IMG/VR virus record: IMGVR_UViG_3300032883_000366
Coordinates: 1 to 41,591 of that record
Direction: 5' to 3' (one strand)
Length of the DNA stretch: 41,591 nucleotides
Source of the DNA: a virus
In this document: piece after piece, positions 39,710 through 41,591 of the stretch
Numbering within the stretch: position 1 is the first letter of the stretch
Layout of the letters: each line of letters opens with the position of its first letter
Notes under the pieces: model-generated
What the model was told of the DNA's origin: nothing
The model's database searches: none
The model's input: the letters and a program-made list of their open reading frames with translations, nothing else
Translations under genes and position numbers: made by a program

Positions 39710-41067
39710 ACAAACACCTCCTTTTTCAAAGCGTTCATGAGTCTGGAGCGAAAATATTGCGCTTCGCATTTCTTGTCCCGAAGAAGTTCTACGATATCTT
39801 CTTCCACAGTACCTTCCGTTATGAGATCAAGGTACAAAAGCGGTTCGTGTTTAGCAGGATTAAGAATCCGGTCTTCGGATTGGATTCTCTCCTCCAAGGA
39901 ATGAGAATTTGAAAAATACACAGCTGTTGAACTGTTCGAAAGATCAATGGCGGACTTTCCGCATTTGATTTGGCAAAGTAGTATTCGAACACCACTCGCT
40001 CGAAAAAGGTCAATTGAAGCTTCCCTAGAGTTACGACTTTCCTCTCCGACAATTTTTCGATGGTCAATGCCTTGAAAGTATAACCAACGGGATGTCTCAA
40101 AAAGTGGTGCGTTAAATTTGTACCACACAACAACTTGTTCATTTTTAAGCTCCCCGTTCAGAAGTTCAAAGAGTTGTTTAATTTTTCCATCCCAGAGAAA
40201 TTTGTCTCCAAGAAAACCGGAGGAAAGTTGTTGTAACCAAGTGTACTGGACCGGAACCCATTTTGTTGTTACAACTACTTTTTTATCCATGGTTAGGAGA
40301 AAGTCTTTTTTAATTTCTTCGTACATGTTTCGAATTTCTTTTGGGAAACGTAAAGCTCTGGTTTCGTAAATCTTGTTATCCTTTAAACCGGCTTGTTTTC
40401 TGGAGAGGAAAAAAGCATTACTTTGAATTTCTTTTTTGAGTCGATCTAGTTTCGAAGGGATCGGAACCCATTCGTGTGGAGTTAGTTCTTTGAAGAAATT
40501 GTTTCGAAATTGCCAATAGTTTCTATTTCCACAAAACTCTCCATTTATAAAGGTGTACTGATTAAAGTATTCCAGTGGTGATTCGGGGGCCGGTTCTCCG
40601 GCTAAGACTATACGTATCATATCTAAGTTGTCCCAGCGAAGTAAAGCTTTAGTAGTTTTCGATTTTGGATTTGCAATTCTGCGAGATTCATCCAGTATAC
40701 AAAAGTTCCACTGTTTCTGTTTTATTTCTTCTTGAATAGAAAGGAAGCCTTCGTAGTTTATAAGAAACCACTTTTGATTTGGACTACCCCAAAGAAGGTG
40801 TAATCGTTGAGTACGAGAACCTACTAAAACGGTTGGTTCTACCTTTTCCAAGGCCAACTCCCTCTTCCACGCCCAAAGGCCTTCCACAGGGGTAACCACA
40901 AGGCCTACACACCATCCGGAGGAAGGTTGGGAAGCCTTAAAACTGTGTACATAACGGATACACACAATCGTTTTCCCTAAGCGCATTTCCATGAAAAGGG
41001 CACCACCACCATTTTTCTGGAGGTAGGAAAGTGCTTTTTCTTGGTAGGGGTGAAGCTTTCGAGTCAT
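39706..41067 (-). CDS. SNF2-family DNA helicase/translocase, 453 aa
   Basis: Motifs in order: HPYQEKALSYL (Q-motif-like), MEMRLGKT (I), VVTPVEGLWAWKRE (Ia), NFCILDESRRIANPKSK (II), VLAGEPAPESPLEYFNQ (III), QVVVWYKFNAP (IV), CGKSAIDLSNSS (V), EERIQSEDRILNPAKHEP (VI). Motif VI lacks the second Arg of Q-x-x-x-R-x-x-R-x-G-Q. It is small for SNF2 and typical of phage forms. The start overlaps the methyltransferase stop by 4 nt and its TGA overlaps the RuvC start. Confidence 0.88.
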   Translation of the reverse strand: MTRKLHPYQEKALSYLQKNGGGALFMEMRLGKTIVCIRYVHSFKASQPSSGWCVGLVVTPVEGLWAWKRELALEKVEPTVLVGSRTQRLHLLWGSPNQKWFLINYEGFLSIQEEIKQKQWNFCILDESRRIANPKSKTTKALLRWDNLDMIRIVLAGEPAPESPLEYFNQYTFINGEFCGNRNYWQFRNNFFKELTPHEWVPIPSKLDRLKKEIQSNAFFLSRKQAGLKDNKIYETRALRFPKEIRNMYEEIKKDFLLTMDKKVVVTTKWVPVQYTWLQQLSSGFLGDKFLWDGKIKQLFELLNGELKNEQVVVWYKFNAPLFETSRWLYFQGIDHRKIVGEESRNSREASIDLFRASGVRILLCQIKCGKSAIDLSNSSTAVYFSNSHSLEERIQSEDRILNPAKHEPLLYLDLITEGTVEEDIVELLRDKKCEAQYFRSRLMNALKKEVFV

Positions 41068-41576
41068 TGTTTCCTGAAAAAAATTGCTACTCTTGGAATA
41101 TGATAAACTCGATTTCCAACGAAGACTCTTCTTACGACAGTGTAGATTTTGGGATCAGGGTTTGGCATGATATATTTATGGTAAACAATAAGAATTCCTT
41201 TCGGGAGAAGGAGTTTAGTTACCTCGAACGTCCATTTCATATAATGCAAGGGGTCAGTTCCGTACAATTCTTTTGCTTCTTCAGTACTATAAGGAGGATC
41301 AGCTAGAACTATGTCGAACTTTATTTTAAGTATCGAAGAAAGTTTATGGGCGTCACACAATAAGTCTGGTTTAACTTCCTTTTTAATATCTACTCGATAT
41401 CCGTATTTGTTCATACCACAGAATAGATTAAGAAGTGATGGGGCTGGATTTTTGAGGATTAATTTCGCTTCCTTAAGTAGCCATTCTTCACAGTAAAGAG
41501 GCATTCCTCCCTTATAGTGATCACGCTTGGGCCGTGGTAAATACCAAGCGATATTTTTTTCTTGAGCAATTCCCAT
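41064..41576 (-). CDS. Phage-type DNA methyltransferase (DPPY), 170 aa
   Basis: AAAGGAAAGTTAA precedes the ATG at 41576. The opening RDHYKGGMPLYCEEWL is the common beginning of phage N6-adenine/N4-cytosine methyltransferases, LLNLFCGMN (about 49-57) is motif I and FDIVLADPPYS (about 87-97) is motif IV. The small size suggests a minimal catalytic domain with no target-recognition insert. It overlaps the helicase start. Such enzymes guard phage DNA from restriction or mark it. The substrate base is most likely adenine, unproven. Confidence 0.85.
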   Translation of the reverse strand: MGIAQEKNIAWYLPRPKRDHYKGGMPLYCEEWLLKEAKLILKNPAPSLLNLFCGMNKYGYRVDIKKEVKPDLLCDAHKLSSILKIKFDIVLADPPYSTEEAKELYGTDPLHYMKWTFEVTKLLLPKGILIVYHKYIMPNPDPKIYTVVRRVFVGNRVYHIPRVAIFFRKQ

Positions 41577-41591
41577 TTAACTTTCCTTTAA

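Noticed and set aside
39710-39769. Upstream extension of the RuvC-like gene
   Set aside because: It lies inside the helicase frame, lacks a ribosome site, and the TTG at 39709 has an ideal one.
1-41591. tRNAs, integrase, transposases, diversity-generating retroelement, CRISPR array
   Set aside because: Looked for and not found: no cloverleaf, no recombinase or reverse transcriptase motifs, no regularly spaced repeats.

Overview
The window is almost entirely one tailed-phage genome, or most of one. It has a complete virion-assembly block on the + strand and a replication/recombination/nucleotide block on the - strand. The virion genes read as a long-tailed, non-contractile (siphovirus-like) particle: terminase pair, portal, minor head protein, protease with nested scaffold, decoration protein, major capsid protein, connectors, tail tube, G/GT-type chaperones with a -1 frameshift site, a 571-residue tape measure, distal tail and hub proteins. 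No sheath, integrase, repressor, transposase, tRNA or CRISPR was found. The host cannot be read from the sequence. Nearly every gene has a strong GGAGG-type ribosome site. Sec-type and lipobox-like leaders suggest a host with a cell envelope typical of diderm bacteria, but that is inference. Base composition is moderate, with local AT-rich stretches.

Layout. 1-4.95 kb (- strand): small early-type genes of mostly unknown function, including two zinc-ribbon-like proteins, a class I methyltransferase, a lipobox/transmembrane protein and two very short genes (34 and 44 aa) in a coupled chain. 4.95-5.42 kb: the divergent intergenic hub, the only long gene-free stretch, carrying three copies of a bipartite motif, a long AT self-complementary tract and a G-quadruplex-type run. 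5.42-29.53 kb (+ strand): packaging, head, connector, tail, fibre and lysis genes, ending in a LamG-domain protein. 29.52-41.58 kb (- strand, running leftward from the right edge): DNA methyltransferase, SNF2-like helicase, RuvC-like resolvase, small Zn protein, RecB/Cas4-like nuclease, Sak4-like ATPase, ssDNA-binding-like protein, nucleoside deoxyribosyltransferase, HD nucleotidase, MazG-like protein, divergent ThyX-like protein, family A DNA polymerase and primase-helicase.

How it fits together. If the contig is circular or circularly permuted, the two - strand blocks join across the ends. The genome would then be two divergent arms leaving the 4.95-5.42 kb hub and converging at about 29.52 kb. 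The - arm would replicate DNA, recombine it and reshape dNTP pools. The + arm would build the particle and lyse the cell. The most unusual points are the three-copy bipartite motif in the hub, a ThyX homologue that lacks the usual dUMP-contact residues within a four-gene nucleotide cassette, and two structural-module proteins with apparent N-terminal signal peptides.
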